Assembly: GCA_963681505.1 (NCBI GenBank) | Contig: OY811971.1 | Location: 22,091,962 to 22,155,961 of the forward strand | Direction: 5' to 3' | DNA from: Eunapius fragilis | Taxonomy: Eukaryota; Porifera; Demospongiae; Spongillida; Spongillidae | Length of the DNA stretch: 64,000 bases | Shown here: one piece after another, positions 25,307 to 37,240 of the stretch | How the letters are laid out: each line of letters starts with the position of its first letter | Position numbering within the stretch: the first letter of the stretch is position 1 | The notes under the pieces: model-generated | Databases searched by the model: none | The model's input: only the letters and a program-made list of their open reading frames with translations | Told to the model about the DNA's origin: nothing | Position numbers and translations under genes: made by a program

Positions 25307-26361
25307 GGATCATGGCAGCGAAAAGGGACCTACCTAACACATACTATAAAAATTTTCCAGGAAGAAACATCAAAGCTGACGCATGCATGTATGTGTAATT
25401 ACAAATTCAGGCCACTGTATAGTAACTCCATGATGGACAAACTAATTTCTAGTGCGTAAGAAAGAAGTTGTGAGGACATAGGTGTCTCATAGAAAATTCG
25501 ACAACTTGAAAAAAAATATGCTAGGTTTGCTATCAAATGGTGGCTTGGTATTCAGTTATGTGAGCCTGGCTCTGTGTGTGCCCTTTGCCCAACCAAAGCC
25601 CTTGAGGCTCATCACGCCCTAACCTGCAAGAGGGGTAGTGATGTAATTGCGCGTCACAACCACCTTCGCGACACCTTGCATCACCTCTTCAAGAGAGCCT
25701 TATACAACCCTAAGCTGGAAGCTGGCAGTGGTCTTGGTCATGACCAGAAACAATCTAGACCTGCAGACATACTAGTTAACAACTGGGGCATCAATGGCAA
25801 ACCTGCTGCATTCGACCTATCTGTGTCGTCTCCGCTAAAACCTGACATAGTTTCCGAAGCGGGACACACAGCAGGCTCTGCAGCTTTTGCCACAGAACAG
25901 CGAAAGATACAAGCAAACTCAGGGATTTGTGAAGAACTAGGCTGGATTTGCATACCCCTTGTTGTTGAATCATTCGGGGCCTGGGGCCAACTAGCCTCTA
26001 ACACATTCAAGAAACTTGCTTCCCGCCTTTCAGTCCAGGTTAACTCCACCACTCTGGACAGCATTTATTCCAGACTAAACCTTTCCTATGTGCGCTCGAA
26101 TGCCAGAGCATTTCTTGCAAGGGCAGGTCCCCGTGCTAAAGTCTCAGACCTCTACTTAGTTGGTTGACTCATACATAGTTACATAGTTTACTAGTTAAAT
26201 ATTGAAATTTGTGTTTACACTGATAATTTATGTATGTAATTATATAATTAATGTACTTGTAACTACATAAGTTATGGAAATGGCCAAAAGTGTTCATGTA
26301 CATGTGTAATTGTGCAATATTGGTGAATATATGCCAGGTCCCTTTTCGCTGCCACGATTCC
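25307..26361. mobile_element. 1055-bp TIR element inserted in a gypsy integrase, ATATG target duplication
   Basis: The ends GGATCATGGCAGCGAAAAGG (left) and the inverted GGAATCGTGGCAGCGAAAAG (right) match at about 22 of 24 positions including the next bases. ATATG occurs on both sides (25302-25306 and 26362-26366), and removing the element with one ATATG restores the integrase reading frame. The exact end is ambiguous by a few bases because of the palindromic CATATG. It carries a truncated retrotransposon-type frame rather than a recognisable transposase. A left-end relative lies at about 31808-31990 and a right-end-like piece at about 27810-27840. Confidence 0.8.
25493..26167 (+). pseudogene. 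C-terminal fragment of a reverse-transcriptase-type mobile element protein
   Basis: An open frame of 224 codons has no upstream ATG and begins just after a stop at 25490. It contains a tryptophan-rich start (IKWWLGIQL), a Cys/His cluster (C-x2-C, then HHALTCKRG and RHNHLRD), then RPADILVNNW, PAAFDLSVSSPL and ELGWICIPLVVES. I recognise this string of motifs from the C-terminal part of non-LTR-type reverse transcriptase proteins predicted in sponges and cnidarians. The RPAD and FDLS pair could be an endonuclease-like core, but that is inference. The polymerase itself is missing. It sits inside the element 25307-26361, so it was probably captured or pre-inserted. Confidence 0.6.
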
Positions 26362-26850
26362 ATATGTTGGCTAAATATGTTTCATCGAAAAAGGAACAAC
26401 GGAATTATTCCATTGATTCATGTGTGTTTGCCTATAACACATCAAGGCAAGAAGCAACAAAGCATACTCCTTTCTCTCTTATGTTTGTTCAACTGTCAAA
26501 CCTTCCTATTGACATTGAAATGTAGAGCCAGATCATGGAGAAAAATTTAAGGAACATATAGTACATTACAGCAAGTAGCAAAGAACATTAAAGTTGCTCA
26601 AATTAAATATAAAAGGCAGTATGACAAAAACATGCCATTGGATCTCATTTTCATATTGGACAGCTTGTTTTGAAGAAAGACTTCACTTGATCGTAAAGGA
26701 GGGAGCTACGTTTTATATATTTGGGACCCTTTACAATAAATAGAGTTAAGTCAAGAGGGGTGTATGATTTTAGATGTGATGATGGAAAAGTTATAAGCGC
26801 AACTGGTGGTCATTTCAATTTTTATAAAAACCAGTAACTTCCGATGGTGA
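26362..26850 (+). pseudogene. Ty3/gypsy-type integrase fragment, right part, decayed
   Basis: The frame resumes with MLAKYVSSKKEQ and CVFAYNTSRQEATKHTPFSL, the conserved integrase block, then HIGQLVLKKDF of the C-terminal region. Several stops and frame changes interrupt it (for example after IDIEM near 26523, and after KKDFT near 26690). No long terminal repeats were found around it. Confidence 0.7.
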
Positions 26851-27332
26851 TTGTCATTCAGATTCGTCTGTGGATATTAGCAGTCATTTGTCTCACCATG
26901 CACTGATAACAAATATCGCAAATGACCACATTCCACTAAATGATAAGATCACAATTTGGTGTTTAATTGTTTAAAATGTTACCATTCATACCTGATTGCA
27001 TTAGTACATTAGGATCAATAATAAAAGCAAGCTTACAAGTGTAAATAGGTTTTTATTGTATTATCCCTTTTCAACATTACCCACAAGGTACTGGTCAACA
27101 CTTGGAGGATAATTCTGATCACCAAACGTGTTCTGTAGCAAACAAAGCAGACAATAATGCTGATGGATTTGTTCTAGAGATATCCAATCATGCAGTAATA
27201 TAATGTACTTGCCAGTTACTGAGATTGGCAGAAAAATACGTGCAGTATCTTAGGACTTCAGTTAGTGAAAGGGAATCGTGATCAGAATGAAAAACCTTTA
27301 GATATTGGTGTGGATCAAGTGAAGTAAATTAC
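26851..27332. other. Non-coding interval
   Basis: Possible further decayed retrotransposon sequence follows the integrase remnant. No supported gene or repeat boundary was seen. Confidence 0.4.
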
Positions 27333-27609
27333 GTTGCAACACTGGCACGAAGTGAATACAAGGCTCAAAATCAGATCAAGAGAAATTATGTAGCATGAAG
27401 TGTTGAAAGTAGGAAGTCAATAACGTTAGCGATTCAAACGTGATGCTTTTTTATAAAATTATAAATATAATTATATCCAAGGGGATATTTTCGCTGAAGC
27501 TGTCCCATATACGTGCCCCAATTCATTAGACCTATAAATTAAATATCTCACGCCTCCAGATCCGGGATATATCAACACGAGAACTGATCCAAATGTATTT
27601 ATTAATTAG
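27333..27609. repeat. Element-C end relative plus duplicated pseudo-exon of the VWA gene
   Basis: 27333-27510 resembles the last 200 bp of element C (ACACTGGCACGAAG, GAAGTGTTGAAA.TAGGAAGT and TGTCCCATATA). It is followed by 27541-27609, a diverged copy of the 5' part of the hemicentin-like exon at 28671-28740 (CTCACGCCTCCAGATCCGGG). This copy reaches a stop (TAG) where the real exon reads TGG. The unit was evidently duplicated as repeat plus exon start. Confidence 0.75.
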
Positions 27610-28044
27610 TTGCACCCAAAAGGGACCGAGACGTAGCGGTTTTTTTTTTTAAGAATCCTCCAAAGCTTTCAATATTCTCATATGTCTATACAGCTTATTA
27701 CGCGCTTCATGGAAATTTATTTAGTTACACCGATTGGCCTGAATTTTAATTGATTAGGCAACATTTTCGCGATGCGTCGAAAATGTTGCAACAGCACGTT
27801 AGTTCCCTTCCGCTGCAACGATCCCAAATCATGTCGGCTTTATACAGTGAACTCTTGCTCTCTATATACATGTATATTGTAAATAGTTGCGTACCTATTT
27901 ACGCATCACCGCATGTGTAAAGCGTGCACGGAGATCTTATAGAACTATGTGGACAGTATTAGGTCCCAAATAGCTAGGTATATACATGTACAGGTTTCGC
28001 TTAAATATAATTTCCGTTTAACTACAGCCATCTATGTCGGACGT

Positions 28045-28620
28045 TGCAACAATTAGTACTAAGCGAATACAAGGGTTAAAATAGAGAGAAATTATGTATA
28101 GTACTAGCTTGCACCCGTGAAAAATCACTGGCTAATTATTTACCACCTGTTCTGGCATCTTGTTACTACACAACCTCTATAACAAGCCTGCGCAATACAA
28201 ATACGTTATGGAATTATTAGTAACTACATGTTTTCGGCCTGTACTAAGAGACTTGAGAGTGAACCACCACAATAGCGTTGCGATGGCCTGTACAGTTGTG
28301 GCAAGCATGGTCGCTAAGTACGCGTTGCTATGTACTTTTGTGTGGGAGGTGGTCGTTCGTATTGGTTGTTGCTTGGTACGCGTACATACCTAGCAACCAA
28401 TAGGCGCTAGGCCGAGTATATAAATAAGTTACGCGGACGTACGTATACGTTAATGAAGTGTTAAGTTGAAATTAGGAAGTCAATAACATCGTGATGCTTT
28501 TTTATAACACTGTATTGTTTTACAACGCTCGATCAAAAACAACGCCTACGGCGCCAATCCTATACATAGGACCTACGTAGGTCCTCATATCGGCAGGGAA
28601 ATTTTCGCTGAAGCTGACCT
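28045..28620. repeat. Second element-C end relative, split by a 350-bp insertion
   Basis: GTTGCAACAATTAGTACTAAG to about 28100, then about 28445-28620 (GAAGTGTTAAGTTGAAATTAG, GATGCTTTTTTATAA and TTTTCGCTGAAGCTG), match the unit at 27333-27510. About 350 bp of unrelated sequence (28105-28445) separates the halves. Confidence 0.65.
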
Positions 28621-28689
28621 TATACATGTTACAATTCATTAATGTTATTCTCAGATTAATAAAATATCTCAAATATCTCACGCCTCCAG

Positions 28690-31600
28690 ATCCGGGATAC
28701 ATCTACACGACAACTGATCTAAATGTATTTGTTAATTGGATAGCTGCTCTCAGAGCTGGAGGGGGTGGGGATTGCCGAGAACCCAGTATCGGGGCCCTCA
28801 TTCGGGCCATGAATGCAAGCGAACCAGACTCTTCCATATATGTATTCACCGATGCTTCAGCGAACGATGAACACTTATTACCAATGGCGGAAAGGCTCAT
28901 AAATAAGAAGCAGATCAAAGTTACATACGTTATCCAAAATGGTTGTGGCTACACACGTAAACAAAGAGACAAGCGGTATCCAATCCATATCAGTACCTAG
29001 CCACTCTCTCAGGGGGCCAGGTGCTGACGATCGAGGCAGCCAATCTAGTCAAGGTCTCTACTTTGGTGTTTCAGTCAATACAAGGCACCCCAGCAACCGT
29101 ATTCTTCAGATCAGGCCTAGGGAATAATACTGTCAATGCTTCTACATTTCACTTTTTCGTTGATTCTGCCATTAAAAATTTCCTTATCTCGGCTACAGGA
29201 ACCAGCATACGTGTAAACACAATATCACCAAACAGTGAGTTCACCTCGTTCTATAGTTGCATGCATGGTATCAATGTCTCCTTTTCTATTTTAAATTTTA
29301 CTGAACACATACGAGCCTCATTCTAAGGGATAGGATCATCATCACCAGTCTATACAAAATTCAAGAGGTTTTCACGAATGTTACAATGCATATAACCAAG
29401 TAAACTAAGAGGGGCATTTTCATTTCCTCTTCAGGTTCCATGTTGCTCTGAGTTCAATTCTCGCGGAACAGCGTATAAATTGATAAATTAATTCTTATGG
29501 GTATCAACGTTATTCTTAGGCGGAAATTGTATGCAGTTATACAAATGCAGGAATGTTTTTTTACGTTTCACGATTGCAAAGTATATATACTTCCAAGACA
29601 TTTAGTTTATTCACTGTACAAATTGCAGGTGTGGTACAAAATAATAAAAAAATTGAAAGACTAATTAATTAGGTTAGATATACTATATAATAGTAATTAA
29701 TGAAAAAATTAGCAACTCTACCTTTATACAGCTAGCGCTTGATTTGCACGAGACAAAATTCATTAAGCACGTGCTGCAAAGAATACTTTCATAACTTCAC
29801 TCTTATTCCAATAAATATGGCGGGTGTGTTTTCTAATAATGCGATCAATACTTCCTATACATTCGTTGGAAGCCTCAATACACAGCTGCTGCAGGCTTTC
29901 AATATGGGACATGGACCATTACCATTGGATCAAACGGTGCATTCACTTGCCAGGTGACAGCGCTTACTGATATTGATTTCATCTATTCCCTGTACTACTA
30001 TGATGGCTTGTCCACTTTGCCATATGGGCTTGTCGCGATAGAAGGTTACCCTCTACAAGGTAGGATTGTGCCCTTTATTCTATACATGCTGTACCAATGC
30101 AAAACGTCCTGCACATTATTTAGGAAAGCCGATGGCAATATTAATACAACCCAATTTGTATGCTGATAGTATTGATGTTCTTCTGCAATGGATAATTATT
30201 CTCAGTGACTCTTCAGGCCTTCCACTTGATTCCCATCTGTTATATGATACAGGAAATGGAATATATATTACGCTTACAGTAGTTCCTACACAGGCGTTTA
30301 GAATTCAAGTGACAGGAAGCGACGCCAGTGGAAAATATTTGTCTAGGATTGGGAGCACAATTCGACCATCGGATATTGAGTTAACGCTAGGTAAGAAACA
30401 TATGACATGTAAACATTTAATAAGTATCTCACATGCAGGCAATGCCTGTTTCTACCCTCTTGTTTTGCTGCCTGGTGAGAGAAAAAACTGTACTCTTCTC
30501 CTTCACAATAGCGGCTCCAGGGACACATTCATAGTTTCTGCCACAGCTGATAAGAATGCCACGTTTACATTTAGCACTGTGAAAAACGTTGCTGTATCTT
30601 ATTTAGAAACAGTAAGCTTCAATATCCAAATACTCGCATCAAAAAATGGCACTGATGGGCTGCCTGTAGGTGTGACGGTCACTGTGGGCTCCTTGAATCG
30701 TTCCGATTCAGTCACATTTGTGACAGTGTATTCACTCCAACCACTTTTCCATCCTGGCACAAAAGAAGTAAGCCAAGCCCTCGTGATCCGTGGCAATGAA
30801 TCGAATCCAATTTCATTCTGTACTCCTCCCGTTGTTATAGAGCTATACAAACGTTACAATAGTACCGACAGGGAACATGGTAAGTACGCATGCAGATGCA
30901 AGTAATAAAGAAATAGGTGAATTTTAAACACACACGAAGTGAAAATATGCTTAAGCGTGTCATATGCATGAGCAATTCAGCATAATCATCGTGTAGTGCT
31001 ATTGCCGAGAGTCTGTAGCGAATCACTGTAATATAAAATTACAAGCAGACTGCCCCTAAAAGGGCAATACGGGGTTTAAATACATCCACCAGCGCATGCG
31101 TGGAGCTGGCCAAACACTACGCATATAAGTACAGAAATAAATAGCATTGCTACAATTACATCACCAGCAGGTATTAATTTATTATATATTCCACTATAAC
31201 ATGCAAACGATATCATTGTGCCGTAATGTATCGTATGCAAGCTAGCCCCGCTCCCTACTCTTCGCAACCCCCTCTTCCCTCATCGAAAACAAAAAAAAAA
31301 TAATAATAACTATCTCCAAAACCGCGAACCCTTCTGCATAGGTGTTTCAAAATCGTGTAAGAGTGCCATTTAACTTTATGAATTTTTTTTTTTTAATTTG
31401 TTGAATTAAGCATGTGGCAAACGCAAGACACGCACGAGCCTATGAGGGTAGAGCGGAGGGGCCTATGTACAATACTTTATGTATATGCTTTCAACCAATG
31501 GATAATTATGACATACATACACATTAACATGCAGTAATGTATCAACTTTCAGTATCTACAGGCAATTATTGGAGGCTCCATAGGTGGTGGCATTTTACTA

Positions 31601-32479
31601 CTGGTACTGGTACTGCTGTTTGTGTTCCTCCCATTCATATGCAGGTATATGTATAGGGAATTGAATATGTACACAATTCTTTATTTTTCATTCTGCACTA
31701 GACGTGAAACAACGAAGCAAAAAGTGGCACCGGACGTACTAGTCTCATACATTCAATAATGTTCGTTACCAATATTTTGGACTGCAGTTAATTTTTAGAT
31801 TAAAAAAAGGAATCGTGCATGGCAACGAAGAGGGCCTAGCGCATACTACAAATATTTTCCAGGAAAGAGCATCGACGTTGACGCGTGCAACTATAATGTA
31901 CACGTAATTACAAATTCAGGCCACTGTATCTCCAAGATGGATAGACTAATTTCTAGTGCGTAAGAAAGAAGTTGTAGAGGACAATTAGGAAATGAAATAA
32001 ATTGAAAACTACATATGCGCTTGGTCCCTCAGTTTTCTCTGCCACTATCCCATGTATCAGAGTTGCATTATAATACTTTAATCTGCAGGAATGAGAATGA
32101 AGTTAAAATAGAAATCAAGGAGTAAGTTTAAATTTCTATCTACTGAACATTTTACACAGGCTGCATAGTTCTTACTAGAATCTATAGTTGCATTAAGTTT
32201 GCTGTATTGTTCATGTAATGACACAGTTCAATGAAAACCGTATGTAGGCTGCGTTTGCTTGAAATTTTGCGTATGGATCACCATTGTATCTTGCTTTTTG
32301 CCGGTTTCTGCATGTAATCCATGATCAACTACATAAATCACTTTAAGCACATCCACATGTCACTATTAACCCTGCCCACAAGTGTGTATTGTATGCGCTA
32401 TTTTAGAACCCCAAAAAGGCCTCGACTAGAGACTCGTCATGTCGTTGTACGCAGCCACCAAAGTCACCAGCCAACATGA
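28690..32479 (+). CDS. Hemicentin-like VWA single-pass membrane protein (5' incomplete, one apparent frameshift)
   Basis: The first recognisable exon (28690-29234) encodes the second half of a hemicentin-type VWA domain: GGGGDCREPSIGAL, SSIYVFTDASAND and VTYVIQNGCG. Between RDKR and YLATLSGGQVL (about 28975-29000) the frame shifts by one base, in both assembly copies. Later exons, about 29896-30059, 30124-30390 and 30439-30879, carry the hemicentin-like blocks TWTITIGSNG, DIDFIYS, GYPLQG and FRIQVTGSD. 31553-31644 encodes a membrane helix (GGILLLVLVLLFVFLPFICR). Two alternative tails follow: 31702-31759 (ending SYIQ), or 32089-32121 joined to 32407-32479. The phase of the 30879 donor does not fit 31553, so a short exon is missing. 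The MIDAS-bearing exon was not found. It may be a pseudogene. Confidence 0.6.
31808..31990. repeat. Dispersed relative of the left end of the 25307 TIR element
   Basis: GGAATCGTGCATGGCAACGA followed by TTTTCCAGGAA, ATTACAAATTCAGGCCACTG and TAATTTCTAGTGCGTAAGAA matches 25307-25490 in the same orientation. It lies between the two alternative last exons of the VWA gene. Confidence 0.75.
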
Positions 32480-33800
32480 TGTTTACAACACAAGGTTTTC
32501 TCTGTACGTGACCTCATGCGAAGACAATTTGTTAAGGGTCCTAAACTAAGAGCTCGTTACCAAATGTTATGTATGAGAATAGAGGCATGCGCTCTCATAT
32601 CTATCATTAGAACGGCATGAACATGCTTAGTTTAGCCGTTACAACACGTTTTACCATCCTATCTACTAACGGCCATAGACCTTATGCACAAAACGATGAA
32701 GTCATATTAATGCGTTGATTTGGAATAAACGGTATTATTCATTGGAGGAATACCGTTAAACATATTCCAATTTAAAGTAAATAAATGAGTTCATGGTTTG
32801 GTGCAAAAGGTCTAATGGTGACTTGAGTCACAGACCTTTGAACGGTCCAACATGTAGAGTCGAGTACCCATGGCTTTAAATACATGAAACCGAGCGCCAA
32901 GACTTGTAGATTCGTACTGTCCTGACAAAACTGCTTGGATCTCTACGTGGTGTGGATACCATATACATGTAGCACAGTAACCGCATTCAACGAGGCGAGC
33001 AATAATTGAAGTAACGTACTTGTGCATGCATAGGCGGAATGCCCAAATCATATTCTCCACCATATATGGTGAAAATTAATTGTGAAATAATTTGACATTT
33101 GTGAATATGATGTGGGCACCCCTCTGGATCCGCCTATGTAATAGCGATGGCTATTTCTGTTGAAGACCGCGTAGTTTGCAATGCAGACAAAGTAATGGGC
33201 AACAAACCAGCGAAGCAGAGGTACGGTAGCTATTCCGAAAGGAGGTCTTCAACAAAACTTTGAAACGAAAGAAAGTGGTGAAATGCGGCAAGGAGGACTA
33301 GCATTAGAAACTGCAAAAGTGCTTGCAAGTACCATTGTCAAGTCTGTTCTGACACAATCATGGGAAGTATTGTGGCAGTGTGCCTGGAACTAAGGCAGTG
33401 CATGCAATTATGGGGATACATAAATGTGTGGCTTTATTCTATGTGATAGAATAAAATAGAGGTGGACGCTAGTATAATTTATGCTTTTAAAGTGTAAGTG
33501 TATACTTGCAGAAAGTCATTACATGCAAGACTGACATACTAGCCTAAAATTTACACCCTATACGGTTAGTTCCCTGCAATACATGTATATATGTATGTAA
33601 CAGTCGACTTTTGTCAACACTGCCCATGTACTGTTCTAAAGAAACCTTACCGTTGTGTAACACACTGCCATTGTCGAAATCGGAGGCATATGTCATTGCA
33701 GCAGGGCACACACCAAACGTACAAAATGCACATAGGGGTCATTTCCTTATGGGCTTGAATACAACTCAAGTGTGCAGCCAATCAGAACATGAAGGGAGAC
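32480..33800. other. Gene-poor interval before the contig end
   Basis: Apart from the MITE at 32676-32814, I see only a 38-codon frame (33147-33263, ATG start, basic and serine-rich C-terminus) that may be a first exon. The evidence is too weak to call a gene. Confidence 0.4.
32676..32814. mobile_element. 139-bp hairpin MITE with TAGACCTTAT ends
   Basis: The outer ends TAGACCTTATGCACAAAACG (left) and the complement of GGTGCAAAAGGTCTA (right) are inverted, with an inner stem around ACGGTATT. TA lies at both edges. The left end matches the terminal ATAGACCTTAT and the inner GATGAA of the transposon at 59917-63982, so it may be a short relative of that family. Confidence 0.65.
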
Positions 33801-34000
33801 NNNNNNNNNNNNNNNNNNNNNNNNNNNNNNNNNNNNNNNNNNNNNNNNNNNNNNNNNNNNNNNNNNNNNNNNNNNNNNNNNNNNNNNNNNNNNNNNNNNN
33901 NNNNNNNNNNNNNNNNNNNNNNNNNNNNNNNNNNNNNNNNNNNNNNNNNNNNNNNNNNNNNNNNNNNNNNNNNNNNNNNNNNNNNNNNNNNNNNNNNNNN
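33801..34000. other. 200-N assembly gap
   Basis: Exactly 200 N are present, a placeholder length used by scaffolding software. The sequences on the two sides are the two ends of the duplicated 15.87-kb block. Confidence 0.99.
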
Positions 34001-34401
34001 TTCCCTGCTTTATCCCAAAAGACAAAGATCAGGGCCCTGGTATAACAAAGGATGGTAATAAATAGTAAGACCTAAGTCTTTATAAGCCTCTCAATGGTAC
34101 ACACTCAGAGCTTCAGCATATATAGTGATTGGCATGGGATACATGTAGTTGTGAGTGTTGTGTATATATGAGTTTGTGAGTGTGTAAATGGATGCATGTA
34201 ATGGAATATGGGACATGAGGCATGGTACGTCATGATGTGGCAGGTACTGTGAGACAGGAACAAATAGTCCAGTACATGCAACACATTTATCTAGCACATA
34301 CAACCAATGGGGGTAGGTGGGCCTTCCTATGTAAAAATTGTTGGGGCTTTGCCCCCATAGCCTCCATGCTCCTATTCACTATGTATAGAACACACAATCC
34401 A

Positions 34402-35540
34402 GTTACACACACGTGAAAAACACCTCAGTCAGAATACAAATAGTTGAGATAGAGGGTTGTATAGTAGGCCAGTGAAAGCACTGTAACCGAAAGACATAGA
34501 AAAAAGTTCAACTAGACAAAGCTTATAAGTGAATCCATGTAGCGCATAACAATATACAGGGTGAACAGCAAGGGGAAAAGAATAGTGGAAAGAGTGTGTA
34601 TAAGTGTGACGTTAGACGTGTGTATGTGTTGGTTCATGGGTGTGTGTGTGGTGTGCCAGCCATGCAGATGAAATGAAAAACGGTGGCGTTTAAAATATAA
34701 GTGCCAGCAGAACGCAAATCCCGACGGGTTACATGTGTTCCAGCCTAGCTGCGCTGCATGTGTCTTTAACTCGACCACGCCTCCCATGCCATAGCCTAGC
34801 TGATACACCGTGCATTATATATATCATGGCTCTGACGTATAGGTTGTAAGCCTATGATGGCCACGCAATGAGTTGGCACCCAAAGAGTATGACCGAATCG
34901 ACAGGGACAACGATTTCTACATAATGTTGTGCGCGCGTATTGGTACTGGTAGTACGTACCGTGTTTTTTGTTATGGTGACGGTAGCTGAATCCCACACAT
35001 TTCGATCGCTTAACGAATCTTGTCCATTATAGAACAGAACCACTGACGTTTGTAAGAACGGTGGTACTTCAGTTGTACAGGTTAATACAGTGGCATGGGC
35101 ACGGGAGGTTAAAGTATTTCATGTGCTCGGAGTAGCGGGAACCAGGTTGCAGTAGGTTAATGGCGCGGAATGAACGAAAAATGTGCAATTACTTTGCACA
35201 GCTGTATCTCCGTAACGGATCAAGTAAAAATTAACGAACAGGGCACATCGATAGGTACAGGACCCCTCTGCGTATAAACCGAATTTGAAGTTAATTGAGA
35301 CGTCCTGCTGAAAGATATGGCCAGTTTGAACCCCAAGGGGTATCGGACGTTACAACACTGGCACGAAGCTAATGCAAGACTCCAAAATCTATTTTACCTT
35401 ATAGAAATGGTGTAGTATGAAGTGTTGAAAATAGGAAGTCAATGGCGTGTACTGTTCCGAAGTTATAGTGATTCAAACGTGAGTCATTTTTATAACTTTA
35501 AATTATATAGCGAAGGGCCATTTTCTCGGAGACTGTCCCA
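34402..35540. mobile_element. Right arm of element C, overlap copy
   Basis: This corresponds to 18325-19463 and ends in the TGGGAC terminus at 35540. The left arm and interior are not present in this copy because the contig starts inside the element. Confidence 0.85.
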
Positions 35541-37240
35541 TATATATATATATATATAAATCCACCACCATCTGCGGCGTGAATCTCCCATTTCAGGACC
35601 ATTTCAGGCTGCGCGGACGGAAACTATGATATTCGTAGTTTTGTTACATGTGCTGTAATTGAATTGACACTGTCCACAAGGGTCTAAAAAAAAAAAAAAG
35701 AATAATGCACGATCTCGTAGCCTGGAACGTTCCATATTCTGCATGGTATTCTTATGCATATAAGCATCCGGCACTTTGTTTTGCATTATTAACTTTCCAT
35801 TGAATTATCATGTTTACCTTCTTCCAAACGTATATGTTGGTATAACTAATTCACGTATCCTTCCGCACTATAAGCAAGGATCCACGCCGCAAATGGTCAG
35901 CGCCGCACCTGTCCCCAGTGCATGGTCTTCCTCTGCCTCAAGATGTCCCACCCCCCCCCCCCCCCCCCCCCCCCCCTTCCCCCACTAGTCGCATCAAACA
36001 TGCAAATTTAAGTCTATGCCAGTTCAGCAGCTAGCTATCCGAGGCAGTTACATAGGGGCATGCAGTCGTCGGTTTAACACGCAACCGGAAGACATCTCTC
36101 AGCACTGCTTCTTATACGCTTCGCCTCCAATTATTTGTTCAGTACGCTTCTTTTGTATAATATATACATGTTTCCATCTTCAGTACGTTTAACGTCTACC
36201 AGTTCGTCCAATTCTTCATTTGTATACATGCACACTCGCGACTTTTTTAAACGTGGTGAATTGTTAATTGTACGAAAAAGGACAACAGCTCAGTAGGTCA
36301 AGTGGCTTGGTTTAATTGGATTGGAGAATAAAAGTTAATGAAAGACTTTGAACGCAAAAAAAAAAACGCGCTGGTGGAACAATACATTTCAAGTAGATTG
36401 GCTCGTACGAAATGACCAGAACTCTGGGCAAAGGCTTCCAGAGCATTGTGGATTTGGAAAATAACATGTCAAATGAGCATTATAAATGGAGTGCAATTAA
36501 TGATAGCATCGCATCAGGCTTCTTTATTGGCATGGGAAAAGCACAGCCCATGGAGGATTATGTGAAACACTGAAAGCTCTAAAGTTTGGTTGACCTAAAC
36601 GTAAATCACTGCAACAGCCCATATTCGTGGTGCAAAGTGGATATCAAAACCATAGAGTTCTGTATAGGCCTAAATTATGATTTTTAAAAACGTGGGGAAC
36701 AACTTACAGCAAAGGGGGGGGGGGGGGGGGGGACCACCCATGCACGGCACCATACTTAGGTGGTCCCTCTGGACCGCTTACGGACCGCGGGGGAACCAGT
36801 TGTGGCGTGACATGCAGGTAAATGCATGCAATGCCGATGTATACCTGCATGCAAAAAAAAAAAATTCTGACACCATTACACGCATGGGGACCTGAGCATG
36901 TAGGGCTACCGCTATACTTAGAAGTAAACCTGTATATATAGTAGGTAAACATACCCATTGCAAGTAAACAAGTGTTTGTGTTTTTACATGTCTGTGTAAC
37001 GTACATAAGTAACTTACATAAACATGCATACTTCAGAGAAGCTAGGACTGTAAGTTCATATTTGGTAATTATATATATAAGGTTCGAAATGAATCGTTAC
37101 AAAATGTTGTTAAATGGCAGCCATTGAAGTGCTTCCTACAACGAGTTAGGCTAGGGATCCAAAGGTTAAAATAACAATTAGGAAGAGAGACTCGCGGCGT
37201 ATAATTGAACACGGTTTTGTCGTGCTCCATTCGAGTGGTG

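Noticed and set aside
33611..34058. Open frames running through the N block
   Set aside because: They exist only because N codons contain no stops.
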